Assembly (NCBI GenBank): GCA_964493945.1
Contig: CAZBQG010000037.1
Location: 1-22,437, forward strand
DNA: 22,437 nt
DNA from: CAZBQG01 sp964493945
Lineage (GTDB): Bacteria > Pseudomonadota > Alphaproteobacteria > Rhodospirillales > UBA2165
Direction: 5' to 3'
Shown: positions 15,631 to 22,258 of the stretch, piece after piece
How the letters are laid out: each line of letters starts with the position of its first letter
Position numbering within the stretch: position 1 is the first letter of the stretch
Program-made: the position numbers and the translations under genes
The notes under the pieces: model-generated
What the model was told of the DNA's origin: nothing
Seen by the model: the letters and a program-made list of their open reading frames with translations, nothing else
The model's database searches: none

Positions 15631-16986
15631 CTAGATTTCCGTGCCCAGATAGGCGCCGCCGACAGTCAGCCTGTCTTGCAGTTGGGGCACGTCTATCTGG
15701 CGTGGCGTGGTGTTGCCCGCTAGCACCAGATCAGCAGCGGTACCGGCGGCTTCACCCATGACCAGGCAGGGCCCGGTGACGCGAACCGCCGACTGGCCTT
15801 GATGGGTCATGGAGGCGCAGCGCCCGGCGACCAACAGATTTTCCACCTTTTTCGGCACGATCATGCGGTAGGGAAGCTGGGTGAAACCCCGGGATTTGGG
15901 GATCGGCGGAAATTTGATCAACACATCCCCCGCCACATGGCGCTCCACCGGCCAGCCGCTGACTCCGATCGTATCCTCGAAATCGGCGCAACCCAGCACG
16001 TCTTCTTCGGTCAGGCGGTATTCGCCCTGGATCAGACGGGTCTCCCGGATGCCAAGCTGGGGCGCGATATCGACGATATAGGAATCTTCAAAACCGGGCA
16101 TGGTTTCCTTGATAAATTCAAACACCTGCAGGACCTGCCGGTGTCCTTCGATCTGGCCGTGGGTGAGTTGCCTTGCATCAGTGCCATCCACCGGTGAGCC
16201 GTCCGGGTTGGCCACCTGGGTGGCATTGACCCGCCATTCCAGCCCGTTCTTCTGGGGCAGCACGATGACCCCATTGCGGGGCAGCTTGCGCCCGCCATCA
16301 ATGGACTCCTTGACCAGTTGGTTGGTGGCGGCGATATCATTGACCGCCCGGCTGGCATCGGCGCTATTGATGCGGAACATGGTGGTCGGATACATCATGG
16401 TCCCCTTGCCGTCGCCCATTTCAAAAGGTGCTCCGGCCCAGGCGGCCAGATCCCCGTCGCCCGAACAATCGATAAAGACCTTTCCCTCGATAGCAAAGCG
16501 CCCGGATTTGGTTTCTACCAGCAAGGCCTGGATCATGGTCTCGGTTCGCATCACCACGCCCGCGCCGAAGGCCAGATAGATCATCTCCACGCCCGCATCG
16601 GCCATGATCTGTTCGGCGGCGATCTTGTAGGCCGATATGTCGAAGGCCTGGGACATGATCTTGCCCTGCAGGGACAGATGGGCCGGCTTGAGCCCGTCCA
16701 GCGCTTCGATGCGGTTTAGCAAATCCGCACCCACGCCATGTACCACGACACGGTGATCGCCATGCACATTGGCATGCAACCCCCCAAAATTGCTGACCCC
16801 GGCGGCGGTTCCGTTGCCCCACAGATAGCCGTGCCGCTCTACCAGCAAGGTTGAGCGTCCAGACCGCCCGGCGGCGGCGGCGGCGGCTATTCCCGCTGGA
16901 CCACCACCCAACACGACGACTTCGTAGCTGCCCCAAAGTGGGGTTTCCCGGCCCGGCTCCGTGATCGTGGATTGGTTTTCAGACAT
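15631..16986 (-). CDS. FAD-dependent oxidoreductase (FAD_oxidored type)
   Basis: A 451-residue flavoprotein. The N-terminal FAD motif is VVVLGGGPAGIAAAAAAGRS (23-42), followed by the acidic LLVERHGYLWGNGTA. VFIDCSGDGDLAAWAGAPFE in the middle and LLVAGRCASMTHQGQSAVR plus MGEAAGTAA near the C-terminus are typical of this family of uncharacterised dehydrogenases. There is no signal peptide. The first 20 residues are low in structure. A GGAGAAAG stretch just before the ATG gives a good ribosome binding site. The substrate is unknown. Upstream begins the long spacer containing the structured leader of the divergent gene. Confidence 0.88.
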   Translation of the reverse strand: MSENQSTITEPGRETPLWGSYEVVVLGGGPAGIAAAAAAGRSGRSTLLVERHGYLWGNGTAAGVSNFGGLHANVHGDHRVVVHGVGADLLNRIEALDGLKPAHLSLQGKIMSQAFDISAYKIAAEQIMADAGVEMIYLAFGAGVVMRTETMIQALLVETKSGRFAIEGKVFIDCSGDGDLAAWAGAPFEMGDGKGTMMYPTTMFRINSADASRAVNDIAATNQLVKESIDGGRKLPRNGVIVLPQKNGLEWRVNATQVANPDGSPVDGTDARQLTHGQIEGHRQVLQVFEFIKETMPGFEDSYIVDIAPQLGIRETRLIQGEYRLTEEDVLGCADFEDTIGVSGWPVERHVAGDVLIKFPPIPKSRGFTQLPYRMIVPKKVENLLVAGRCASMTHQGQSAVRVTGPCLVMGEAAGTAADLVLAGNTTPRQIDVPQLQDRLTVGGAYLGTEI

Positions 16987-17106
16987 TAGCTTTCTCCATG
17001 GCTTGATTAAGGGCGAGTGTAGTTTTTCCCCCGGTCAGACTCAATTTCCTTGTTGCCCGGCAAGTTATTCAGCCCACGATCAGTAGATAATTTTGCTGTT
17101 TTTGAG

Positions 17107-17112
17107 TATAAT
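17107..17112 (+). promoter_or_regulatory. Perfect -10 box (TATAAT) of the leader RNA
   Basis: TATAAT matches the sigma70 -10 consensus exactly. The -35 position (about 17084-17089, TAGATA) is poor, so an activator may be needed. A short palindrome, TTGCC-C-GGCAA, lies upstream at 17053-17063 and is a candidate operator. Transcription would begin near 17119, about 260 nt before the BNR protein start. Confidence 0.45.
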
Positions 17113-17150
17113 TCGTGCCTAACCTGTTAATGAGGAGGGTAGGGAAATAC

Positions 17151-17201
17151 ATGGATGCGACCGGCTCCGGTACCGCCCCCCGTGACGGGGGGCAACGGTA
17201 A
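17151..17201 (+). CDS. Possible 16-codon leader peptide within the structured RNA
   Basis: ATG at 17151 opens a short frame, MDATGSGTAPRDGGQR, then TAA. Purine-rich GGAGGG (17134-17139) and AGGG (17141-17144) precede it. The frame runs exactly through the first and strongest hairpin (17171-17200), so ribosomes reading it would melt that stem. This resembles translational attenuation layouts but is only an inference. There is no run of one codon type except glycine and arginine. Confidence 0.3.
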   Translation: MDATGSGTAPRDGGQR

Positions 17202-17326
17202 AGCAGGCGGCGGTTCGCCGTCGGAAACCGATTAAAATCGCATAGATTTTTGCTTATAGCTTGGCGCTTGGCGCCGGCTCTAAAATTTCCCGGACAATGC
17301 ACCGGGAACCAGCCAAAGGCTGAAAA

Positions 17327-17359
17327 GAAACCCCGCTTGGGTTCGCCCATCGGGGTTTC
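17327..17359 (+). terminator. Last hairpin of the leader, possible intrinsic terminator
   Basis: GAAACCCCG pairs with CGGGGTTTC around CTT-GGG-TTCG-CCC-AT. AAAA precedes the stem and TATT follows it, so the U-tract is partly inside the stem. It ends 22 nt before the ATG at 17382, where it could end an sRNA or switch transcription into the gene on and off. Confidence 0.4.
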
Positions 17360-17381
17360 TATTGAACAGAGAGAAAGCAAA

Positions 17382-18538
17382 ATGAGCAATCCAACCGCCT
17401 ATCTTTCGCCCCCAACCGCCTATCTGTTGCCCAATGGGGAAAGCCTGACCACCGGGGAGGGCCCGGCCCTGAGCCTTCAGGTGGCCACCGTGGAAGGCGT
17501 CGTGACGCTTAACCGGCCCGATCCGGAAGCACCCTGGGTGCAGACGGAGCACTTATTGGCGGACCGCCATATCGGCTCACTGCTGATGGAGCCTGGTTCC
17601 GGGCGGCTGTTCGCGGGCGCCCATGCCTGGGGCGGGCTGTGGGTCAGCGATGATGGAAGAGGCGCCGCCTGGCGCCCCTTGGACCAGGGTCTGGATCGGC
17701 CTCATATTTGTACGCTGGCGGCCCGCAGGCTGGCTGGGAAAGTCACCTTGTTTCTTGGCGCTTCCTCCGCCCCCCTCTACCGCAGCGAGGATCTGGGTGA
17801 AAGCTGGACGGAGATCACCTCCCTTCTAGAGGTGCCGGACACGGATAAATGGACCTTTCCGCCGCCGCCCCATATCCCCCATGTCAAATTCATCAATTTT
17901 CATCCCGGCGACCCCCAAACCCTGTTCGTCGGCGTCGAGCAGGGAGGTTTGTTCAAATCAACCGATGACGGAGAGAGCTGGACGCCTATTCCGATCCTGA
18001 TGAGTTGGCCTATCGTGATCTGCACCGCCTGCTGATCCTGCCCCATGCGCCTGACGTGTTTTACCTGGCCGCCGGCGAGGGGCTCTACAGGTCCGACGAC
18101 GGGGGCGAGGGCTGGGAGCAACTGACGAGGCGTGGCGACAAGCTGGGATATCCGGATTTTCTCTATCTCGATCCCACCGACAAGGATGCATTCTATATGG
18201 GTGGTTCGTTCAAGAACCCGGATTATTGGCGCAAGGTGGATATGGCCGAATCCAGCATCATGCGCAGCGAGGATTTGGGTCATTCATGGATCGATCTGGA
18301 TAAGGGATTGCCCAAGCCCGTCATTGGCGCCTTCGAGGCCATGGGTCTGCATCAATGGCCGGGTGGCTTCATGATGACGCTGGGCACCGCCACGGGTGAG
18401 GTTTATGCCAGTGAGAACCGGGGTGAGAGCTGGACCCTGATCGCCGATGGCGTGGGGCCGGTGGCCAAGGACGACCATCATATTTTCTTTTTGCCCCCTG
18501 GGGAGAGGGACGCAGCCAGGGCCAAGCCACCGGTTTGA
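17382..18538 (+). pseudogene. BNR/VPS10-type beta-propeller repeat protein, frameshifted
   Basis: About 385 residues if repaired. Repeats of the form LYRSEDLGESWTEI, LFKSTDDGESWTPI, LYRSDDGGEGWEQL, IMRSEDLGHSWIDL and VYASENRGESWTLI are Asp-box (BNR) motifs. They are found in sialidases, sortilin/VPS10 domains and plant-type photosystem assembly factors. The first frame ends at 18035 in unrelated sequence. Restoring one G after 17993 joins DGESWTPIP to DPDELAYRDLHRLLILPH. The ATG at 17382 is chosen because the in-frame extension to 17250 would read through the hairpin array. No signal peptide is visible. The function is unknown: ligand binding or glycosidase-like. The gene ends 8 nt from the convergent GFA gene. 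Confidence 0.75.
17391..17432 (+). repeat. 21-bp imperfect tandem duplication at the start of the BNR gene
   Basis: Two adjacent 21-bp units beginning CCAACCGCCTATCT differ at two positions. They encode a doubled PTAYL in the first residues of the protein. The repeat is in frame and leaves the reading frame intact. Confidence 0.7.
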
Positions 18539-18546
18539 TTGCCGGC

Positions 18547-18960
18547 TCAGTTGCCCTGTTTTTCGATCTTCAGGATCTGATCGATTTCGCCTACCCAGCT
18601 TTGGGCCGAGCGGATCCAGATTTGGCGTTTGGGCGGAAGCTGATCGCGTTGGGTCACCGTCCCCGCCCTGAGACGCAGGGACCGCCCACCCGCCGGACCG
18701 AGCGAGGTGGAATAGATTTGGGTGCCGCAATTGGGGCAAAAGACCTGTTGGCGCTGGTTGCCGCTCTCGGCGGTCTTTTGATAGATCTTGGGCTCGCCCG
18801 AGAGAAACCGGAAATCATCCTCATGGGCCGTAACGCCCGTGCGGAAGGCCGTCCCGGAAAGGGACTGGCAGTCGGTACAATGGCAGATTCCGGCACTTTC
18901 GGGATCGACCTCGGCCTCATAGGTAAGAAACCGGCAATGGCATCCACCGTCGATTTTCAT
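18547..18960 (-). CDS. GFA/CENP-V-family zinc protein
   Basis: A 137-residue protein of the glutathione-dependent formaldehyde-activating (GFA) family. Zinc-binding cysteines appear in three groups: Cys7 and Cys9 (GGCHCRFLTYEAEVD), Cys26, Cys28 and Cys31 (GICHCTDCQSLSG), and Cys75 and Cys78 (FCPNCGTQIYS). This is the complete family pattern and length. Most members have unknown substrates; glutathione-formaldehyde condensation is known only for the founding member. The start lies beside the 131-nt spacer shared with the divergent YdhR-like gene. Confidence 0.92.
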   Translation of the reverse strand: MKIDGGCHCRFLTYEAEVDPESAGICHCTDCQSLSGTAFRTGVTAHEDDFRFLSGEPKIYQKTAESGNQRQQVFCPNCGTQIYSTSLGPAGGRSLRLRAGTVTQRDQLPPKRQIWIRSAQSWVGEIDQILKIEKQGN

Positions 18961-19002
18961 AAACCATCTCCCTGCAAAGTGATACGCCTCATGAATTCCC
19001 GG

Positions 19003-19049
19003 AGATTACCTAATCCCAGATATGCAATAAACCGACCATACGGTAATCT
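19003..19049. repeat. 8-bp inverted repeat in the GFA/YdhR-like divergent spacer
   Basis: AGATTACC (19003-19010) and GGTAATCT (19042-19049) are perfect inverted copies 31 nt apart in the 131-nt divergent spacer. They could bind a regulator that controls both genes, or form an RNA hairpin. Confidence 0.35.
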
Positions 19050-19091
19050 GTATCGTGATTCGTGAAGAAAAACTGAGAATAAGATTGAAAG

Positions 19092-19403
19092 ATGATAGGT
19101 GAATTTGTCAAATATCCAGCGCCGGAAGATGCCAGCCGCCAAGAGATCGTTGAGGATGCCAGAGGTGTAATCGAAAAATGGAGCGCCAATCCGGAATTGA
19201 TCCGCAAGCATTTCCTATGGAGCGACGATGGCCAATGGTGCTGCGGGTTTTACCTTTGGAAGTCCCGCGAGGCGGCCGAACAGGCCCATGATGCAAACTG
19301 GCAAAGGGAAGTAGAGAAAAGGACCGGTCAGGCACCAAGTATCTCATATTTCGATGCATTCATGATTCTGGACAATGAGGCGGGCACGGTGAGCGAGCCA
19401 TAG
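19092..19403 (+). CDS. YdhR-like small monooxygenase-fold protein
   Basis: A 103-residue protein resembling the YdhR-type ferredoxin-like fold. It has an opening strand, a helix (EDARGVIEKWSANPEL), then RKHFLWSDDGQWCCGFYLWK with SREAAEQAH, and a closing strand (SISYFDAFMILDNE). Family members are putative monooxygenases of unknown substrate. The start at 19092 has only a weak purine stretch before it. After the TAG at 19401-19403 the same frame stays open for 49 more codons, which encode a GMC relict (see next entry). Confidence 0.7.
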   Translation: MIGEFVKYPAPEDASRQEIVEDARGVIEKWSANPELIRKHFLWSDDGQWCCGFYLWKSREAAEQAHDANWQREVEKRTGQAPSISYFDAFMILDNEAGTVSEP

Positions 19404-19439
19404 GCCGAGGATTACGGCGTGGCCCAAGAAGCAGAGATT

Positions 19440-19553
19440 TATGATTTTGTTATCGATGCCTCGGTCCTTCCCTCCATCATCGGCGGCAACACGGCGGCGC
19501 CGGTTATCATGATCGCTGAAAAGGCAGCTGATATGATCCGCGGCCAGCCTTAA
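19440..19553 (+). pseudogene. Relict C-terminus of a GMC oxidoreductase
   Basis: There is no start codon or full gene here, but the frame encodes YDFVIDASVLPSIIGGNT, then AAPVIMIAEKAADMIRGQP and TAA. This is the FAD-contacting C-terminal motif of GMC oxidoreductases. It shares about 20 of 33 residues with the end of the intact GMC protein in this window (VADASIMPNLISGNTNAPS), so it is homologous but not a recent copy. The usual catalytic Asn position (second N of GNTN) is Ala here. The rest of the gene is missing, presumably deleted. Confidence 0.75.
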
Positions 19554-19631
19554 TGCTCCGGCCTAAAGGATCGAACTTGCACGCCGCCCACCGGAAGCGC
19601 ATAAAAAGACAACACGGAGGAAGTCCATATC

Positions 19632-20315
19632 ATGATTAAAGTTTTTCTTGGCTATGATCCCCATGAAGCGGTGGCCTACAATGTGCTTGCCCATTCCATT
19701 CAGACCCGCGCCAGCCGGCCGGTGAGCATCGCGCCCCTGGCGCTCTCACAATTGGACGGCATGATGTGGCGCGAGCGCCATGACCTGCAATCCACGGATT
19801 TTTCCTTTTCGCGGTTTCTGGTGCCCCATCTTTGTGATTTCCAGGGCTGGGCCGTGTTCATGGATTGCGACATGCTGGTGCTGGACGATATCGCCAACTT
19901 GTGGGATCTGGCGGAGGACCGTTTTGCCGTCCATTGTGTGAAACATGACCACCAGCCGTCGGAGAAGGTGAAATTCCTCAACCAACCTCAGACCAGTTAC
20001 GAAAAAAAGAACTGGTCCAGCGTCATGCTGTTCAATTGCGCCAAATGCACCGCCCTGACCCCCGAATATGTAAACACGGCGAGCGGGCTTGAGCTGCACC
20101 GTTTCCAATGGCTGGGCGATGATGATCTGATCGGCTCCATACCCCAAAAATGGAACCATCTGGTGGATTACGACCCGGTCCAGCCGGTGGAGGAAATATC
20201 CAACCTCCATTACACGACGGGGGGCCCTTATTTCGATGATTATCTCGATTGCGGCTATGCCGATCTTTGGCTGGAAGAGCGCGAGCGCATGCTGCACGCT
20301 ACCCAGATAGGGTAA
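19632..20315 (+). CDS. Glycosyltransferase of GT8-like type
   Basis: A 227-residue enzyme that probably transfers a sugar from a nucleotide donor. The metal-binding DxD motif is DCD at 78-80 inside WAVFMDCDMLVLDDIANLW. The N-terminus (MIKVFLGYDPHEAVAYNVLA) and the SSVMLFNC and IPQKWNHLVDYDP blocks fit the GT8 (glycogenin/LPS galactosyltransferase) family. GGAGGAA ends about 9 nt before the ATG. It lies next to polysaccharide export genes, so a role in surface polysaccharide synthesis is plausible. There is no signal peptide or membrane segment. Confidence 0.82.
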   Translation: MIKVFLGYDPHEAVAYNVLAHSIQTRASRPVSIAPLALSQLDGMMWRERHDLQSTDFSFSRFLVPHLCDFQGWAVFMDCDMLVLDDIANLWDLAEDRFAVHCVKHDHQPSEKVKFLNQPQTSYEKKNWSSVMLFNCAKCTALTPEYVNTASGLELHRFQWLGDDDLIGSIPQKWNHLVDYDPVQPVEEISNLHYTTGGPYFDDYLDCGYADLWLEERERMLHATQIG

Positions 20316-20342
20316 GACCGGTCCGGTTTCAGGTCGGCATAA

Positions 20343-20867
20343 TTAAAAGAATCGTTCGGTGACCCGAATGATGTCTCCCGGGAAAACCTGATCGTCCAGC
20401 CTTGCCTTATACTATTTTTGTTCGTTGGCCCGCTTTACCTTGATATCATTTTTATCGGCCCTGTATGTGAAGCCCTTGCCCAGGGCAACGGCGTTGAGCA
20501 CGGTCATGCCCGCCACATAGGGGTAGCTGCCCGGCTCTTTTACCTCACCGATAATGTAAAAGGGCCGGTAGTTGAGGACCTCGATCGAAACACGGGGGCG
20601 CTTTAGATATCCATCCTTAAGTTTGGTGGAAATTCTGCTTGCTAGGTCCTTTAAGGTCAGGCCGGTGGCTTGGACTTCGCCGATCAGAGGCAGGGATAAG
20701 CTGCCATGTCCACCGATTTCAAATTTGCCGGATAAATCTTTTTCGCCAAAAACCGTAATGCGAAGCTCATCCCCCGATCCCAGAACATAGCGAAGTTCCT
20801 GGGCGCCTGCGGATGCGCTAAAGAAAAGGGCAAAAAGGAGGCCAGATATTAAAAACAAAGTTTTCAT
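20343..20867 (-). pseudogene. Polysaccharide export protein (Wza-like), interrupted by in-frame TAG
   Basis: The frame encodes a signal peptide (MKTLFLISGLLFALFF, cut near AGA-QE at about 22) followed by the poly_export domain: LRYVLGSGDELRITVFGEKD, SLSLPLIGEVQATGLTL and the SLBB-like VLNYRPFYIIGEVKEPGSYP. A TAG at 20414-20412 stops it after 151 residues. The next 22 codons continue in the same frame as YKARLDDQVFPGDIIRVTER plus FF and TAA. That tail matches the C-terminus of the neighbouring paralogue (LLPGDVVRIPERFF). So a nonsense codon removes the last conserved strand. The shortened product may or may not fold. There is no lipobox. Confidence 0.85.
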
Positions 20868-20908
20868 TGTGACTTACTCAAACGGAAAAAGGTGTTTTTG
20901 TAAAGAGT

Positions 20909-20950
20909 AATTCCTTTCAAACTCCGGTGCGGCTGTCCGCCAAAGGAATT
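20909..20950. promoter_or_regulatory. 9-bp inverted repeat between the divergent export genes
   Basis: AATTCCTTT (20909-20917) and AAAGGAATT (20942-20950) are perfect inverted copies separated by 24 nt, centred in the divergent spacer and ending just before a putative -35 box. They are a candidate operator for both export genes. Confidence 0.4.
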
Positions 20951-20952
20951 CA

Positions 20953-20981
20953 TTGTCCTCGGCCAAGAATAAAGGCACAAT
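20953..20981 (+). promoter_or_regulatory. Putative sigma70-type promoter of the lipoprotein/export fusion gene
   Basis: TTGTCC (20953-20958) and CACAAT (20976-20981) are 17 nt apart, with AGGAGG at 21013-21018 downstream. An in-frame TTG start would fall inside this -35 box, which argues for the later ATG. Confidence 0.4.
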
Positions 20982-21024
20982 AAAAGGAAAAGCGCTCAGA
21001 TTGCTCTCCACCAGGAGGTTCCCG

Positions 21025-22176
21025 ATGCGGGGCGTGGTAGTTGCCTTTCTCGTTGCGGGATGCGCATCCCCAGCGGTCAATATAGTCCAAATCGCGGCCA
21101 ACACCGGCAGTTTCGTCGCGACCGAAAAAACTATTTCAGACCATGTTCTTTCGGCGGCCAGGGGGCAGGATTGCGCCATTTTTCGCATGATTGATGATCA
21201 ACCCGTCTGCCAGGAATATTCGGCGATGGCCAGTGTCGAAATCCATTACAATGAAGAAGGTGGCAGAGCCGGAGCATGGGAAGGCGGGGCTGGTAGGGGT
21301 GGCCGTCTGGCACGCGGACGGCTGCGGCCCGCCGTTATGAAGCTGTCTTACCAGAAAAGCTGCCTGACCAGATACCAATGGCGCAAGGCGGTCATGAATC
21401 TGGACGAGTTTGAGAACAGGTGGGAACTGGCAACCCTGCCGCCACGATGTGCGCCGACCCGGGTTGTGCGAAAACTGGGTCCCGCCGAAAAGCGCCACCA
21501 GGAACCCCGCCTACAAATGGCGGCCCTCGGGCCACCCGCCATCAGCGAATCAAACCCAGCCCCCGTGGATCCGGGCGACGTCGATGTTATGGGTATGGAA
21601 TTGGCCGGACTTCTCCAACGGACCGTGGCAGGTGATTTGGATCTCCCTCCAAGAGATCCGGAAACGGAAGCAAATGTCCAATTGGCGTCGCTTCAACCGG
21701 TCACGGAAGACGGAAAATATTTATACAGGTTGGGCGCGGGCGACAAAATCAGGTTGACCGTTTTTGGCGAGGATAATCTGTCCGGTGAATTTCAGGTGGG
21801 CTCGGCGGGTAAGGTATCCCTGCCTCTGATCGGATCCGTCGCCGCGGGTGGGCGGAGCCTGAAGGAATTCACCATGCTCGTGGAGGCACGCTTTCTGGAT
21901 GGTTATCTGAAAAACCCCAAAGTGAGTACCCAGGTCATGAATTATCGGCCGGTGTTCGTTCTGGGTGAGGTTAAGAATCCAGGCTCATATGAATATGTAC
22001 ATCATATGACCGTCATGCAGGCCGTAGCCCTGGCCGGTGGCTTCACCTACCGGGCGAATGAACGTAAGATAAAAATTGACCGGCGCATCCTGGTCCCCGA
22101 TCTGAACAGCGATGGAGGACATGGCACCCTGCTTCTGCCTGGCGATGTCGTGCGCATCCCTGAACGTTTCTTTTGA
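21025..22176 (+). CDS. Lipoprotein fusion with a Wza-like polysaccharide export domain
   Basis: A 383-residue envelope protein. Residues 1-13 form a lipoprotein signal with lipobox LVAGC (Cys13). Residues 14-70 carry a separate small domain (ANTGSFVATEKTISDHVLSA, DCAIFRMIDDQPVCQEY). It resembles short alphaproteobacterial lipoproteins of unknown function that usually stand alone. A Gly/Arg-rich linker (GGRAGAWEGGAGRGGRLARG) follows, and a variable region runs to about 230. The C-terminal 150 residues are the poly_export/SLBB domain (YRLGAGDKIRLTVFGED, then LPLIGSVAAGG and VMNYRPVFVLGEVKNPGSYE), ending PGDVVRIPERFF. It would form the outer-membrane channel for exopolysaccharide. AGGAGG with a 6-nt spacer fixes ATG 21025. 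It is divergent from its damaged paralogue. Confidence 0.85.
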   Translation: MRGVVVAFLVAGCASPAVNIVQIAANTGSFVATEKTISDHVLSAARGQDCAIFRMIDDQPVCQEYSAMASVEIHYNEEGGRAGAWEGGAGRGGRLARGRLRPAVMKLSYQKSCLTRYQWRKAVMNLDEFENRWELATLPPRCAPTRVVRKLGPAEKRHQEPRLQMAALGPPAISESNPAPVDPGDVDVMGMELAGLLQRTVAGDLDLPPRDPETEANVQLASLQPVTEDGKYLYRLGAGDKIRLTVFGEDNLSGEFQVGSAGKVSLPLIGSVAAGGRSLKEFTMLVEARFLDGYLKNPKVSTQVMNYRPVFVLGEVKNPGSYEYVHHMTVMQAVALAGGFTYRANERKIKIDRRILVPDLNSDGGHGTLLLPGDVVRIPERFF

Positions 22177-22194
22177 GGCGGTTCATATCAGGCG

Positions 22195-22223
22195 AAAAAA
22201 AGCCCCTGTATCAGGGGCTTTTT
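22195..22223. terminator. Strong intrinsic terminator after the export gene
   Basis: AGCCCCTG-TAT-CAGGGGCT is a perfect 8-bp stem, with an A7 run before it and a T5 run after it. It probably works in both directions, ending the export gene on + and the beta-barrel gene on -. Confidence 0.85.
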
Positions 22224-22258
22224 CTTTTAGGCCGGAGTGGCAAATCTATTCCACTCTC

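Larger units (their letters stand above)
17119..17372 (+). ncRNA. Candidate structured leader RNA with seven hairpins
   Basis: The spacer 17171-17359 holds hairpins one after another. They are: 17171-17200 (TACCG + CCCCCCG, loop TGA, CGGGGGG, 3-nt bulge, CGGTA); 17206-17222 (7 bp, loop GTT); 17234-17250 (AAAATC/GATTTT); 17258-17279 (AGC..GGCGC-TTG-GCGCC..GCT); 17287-17308 (TTCCCGG/CCGGGAA, 8-nt loop); 17311-17321 (AGCC-AAA-GGCT); and 17327-17359 (9 bp plus a GGG-TTCG-CCC tip). It matches none of the RNase P, SRP, tmRNA, 6S or riboswitch signatures I can recall. It may be a riboswitch, an attenuator or a free sRNA ending at the last hairpin. Confidence 0.5.

Noticed and set aside
17327..17359. 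tRNA-like T-arm (GGGTTCGCCC)
   Set aside because: No acceptor stem, D-arm or anticodon arm can be folded around it; it is only the tip of the last leader hairpin.
17250..17381. Upstream in-frame extension of the BNR protein
   Set aside because: It would translate through the hairpin array, lacks a ribosome binding site, and the encoded residues look unrelated to the domain.
20412..20414. TAG read as pyrrolysine or by suppression
   Set aside because: Nothing in the window suggests a Pyl system, and homologues have no special residue at this site. A nonsense mutation is more likely.
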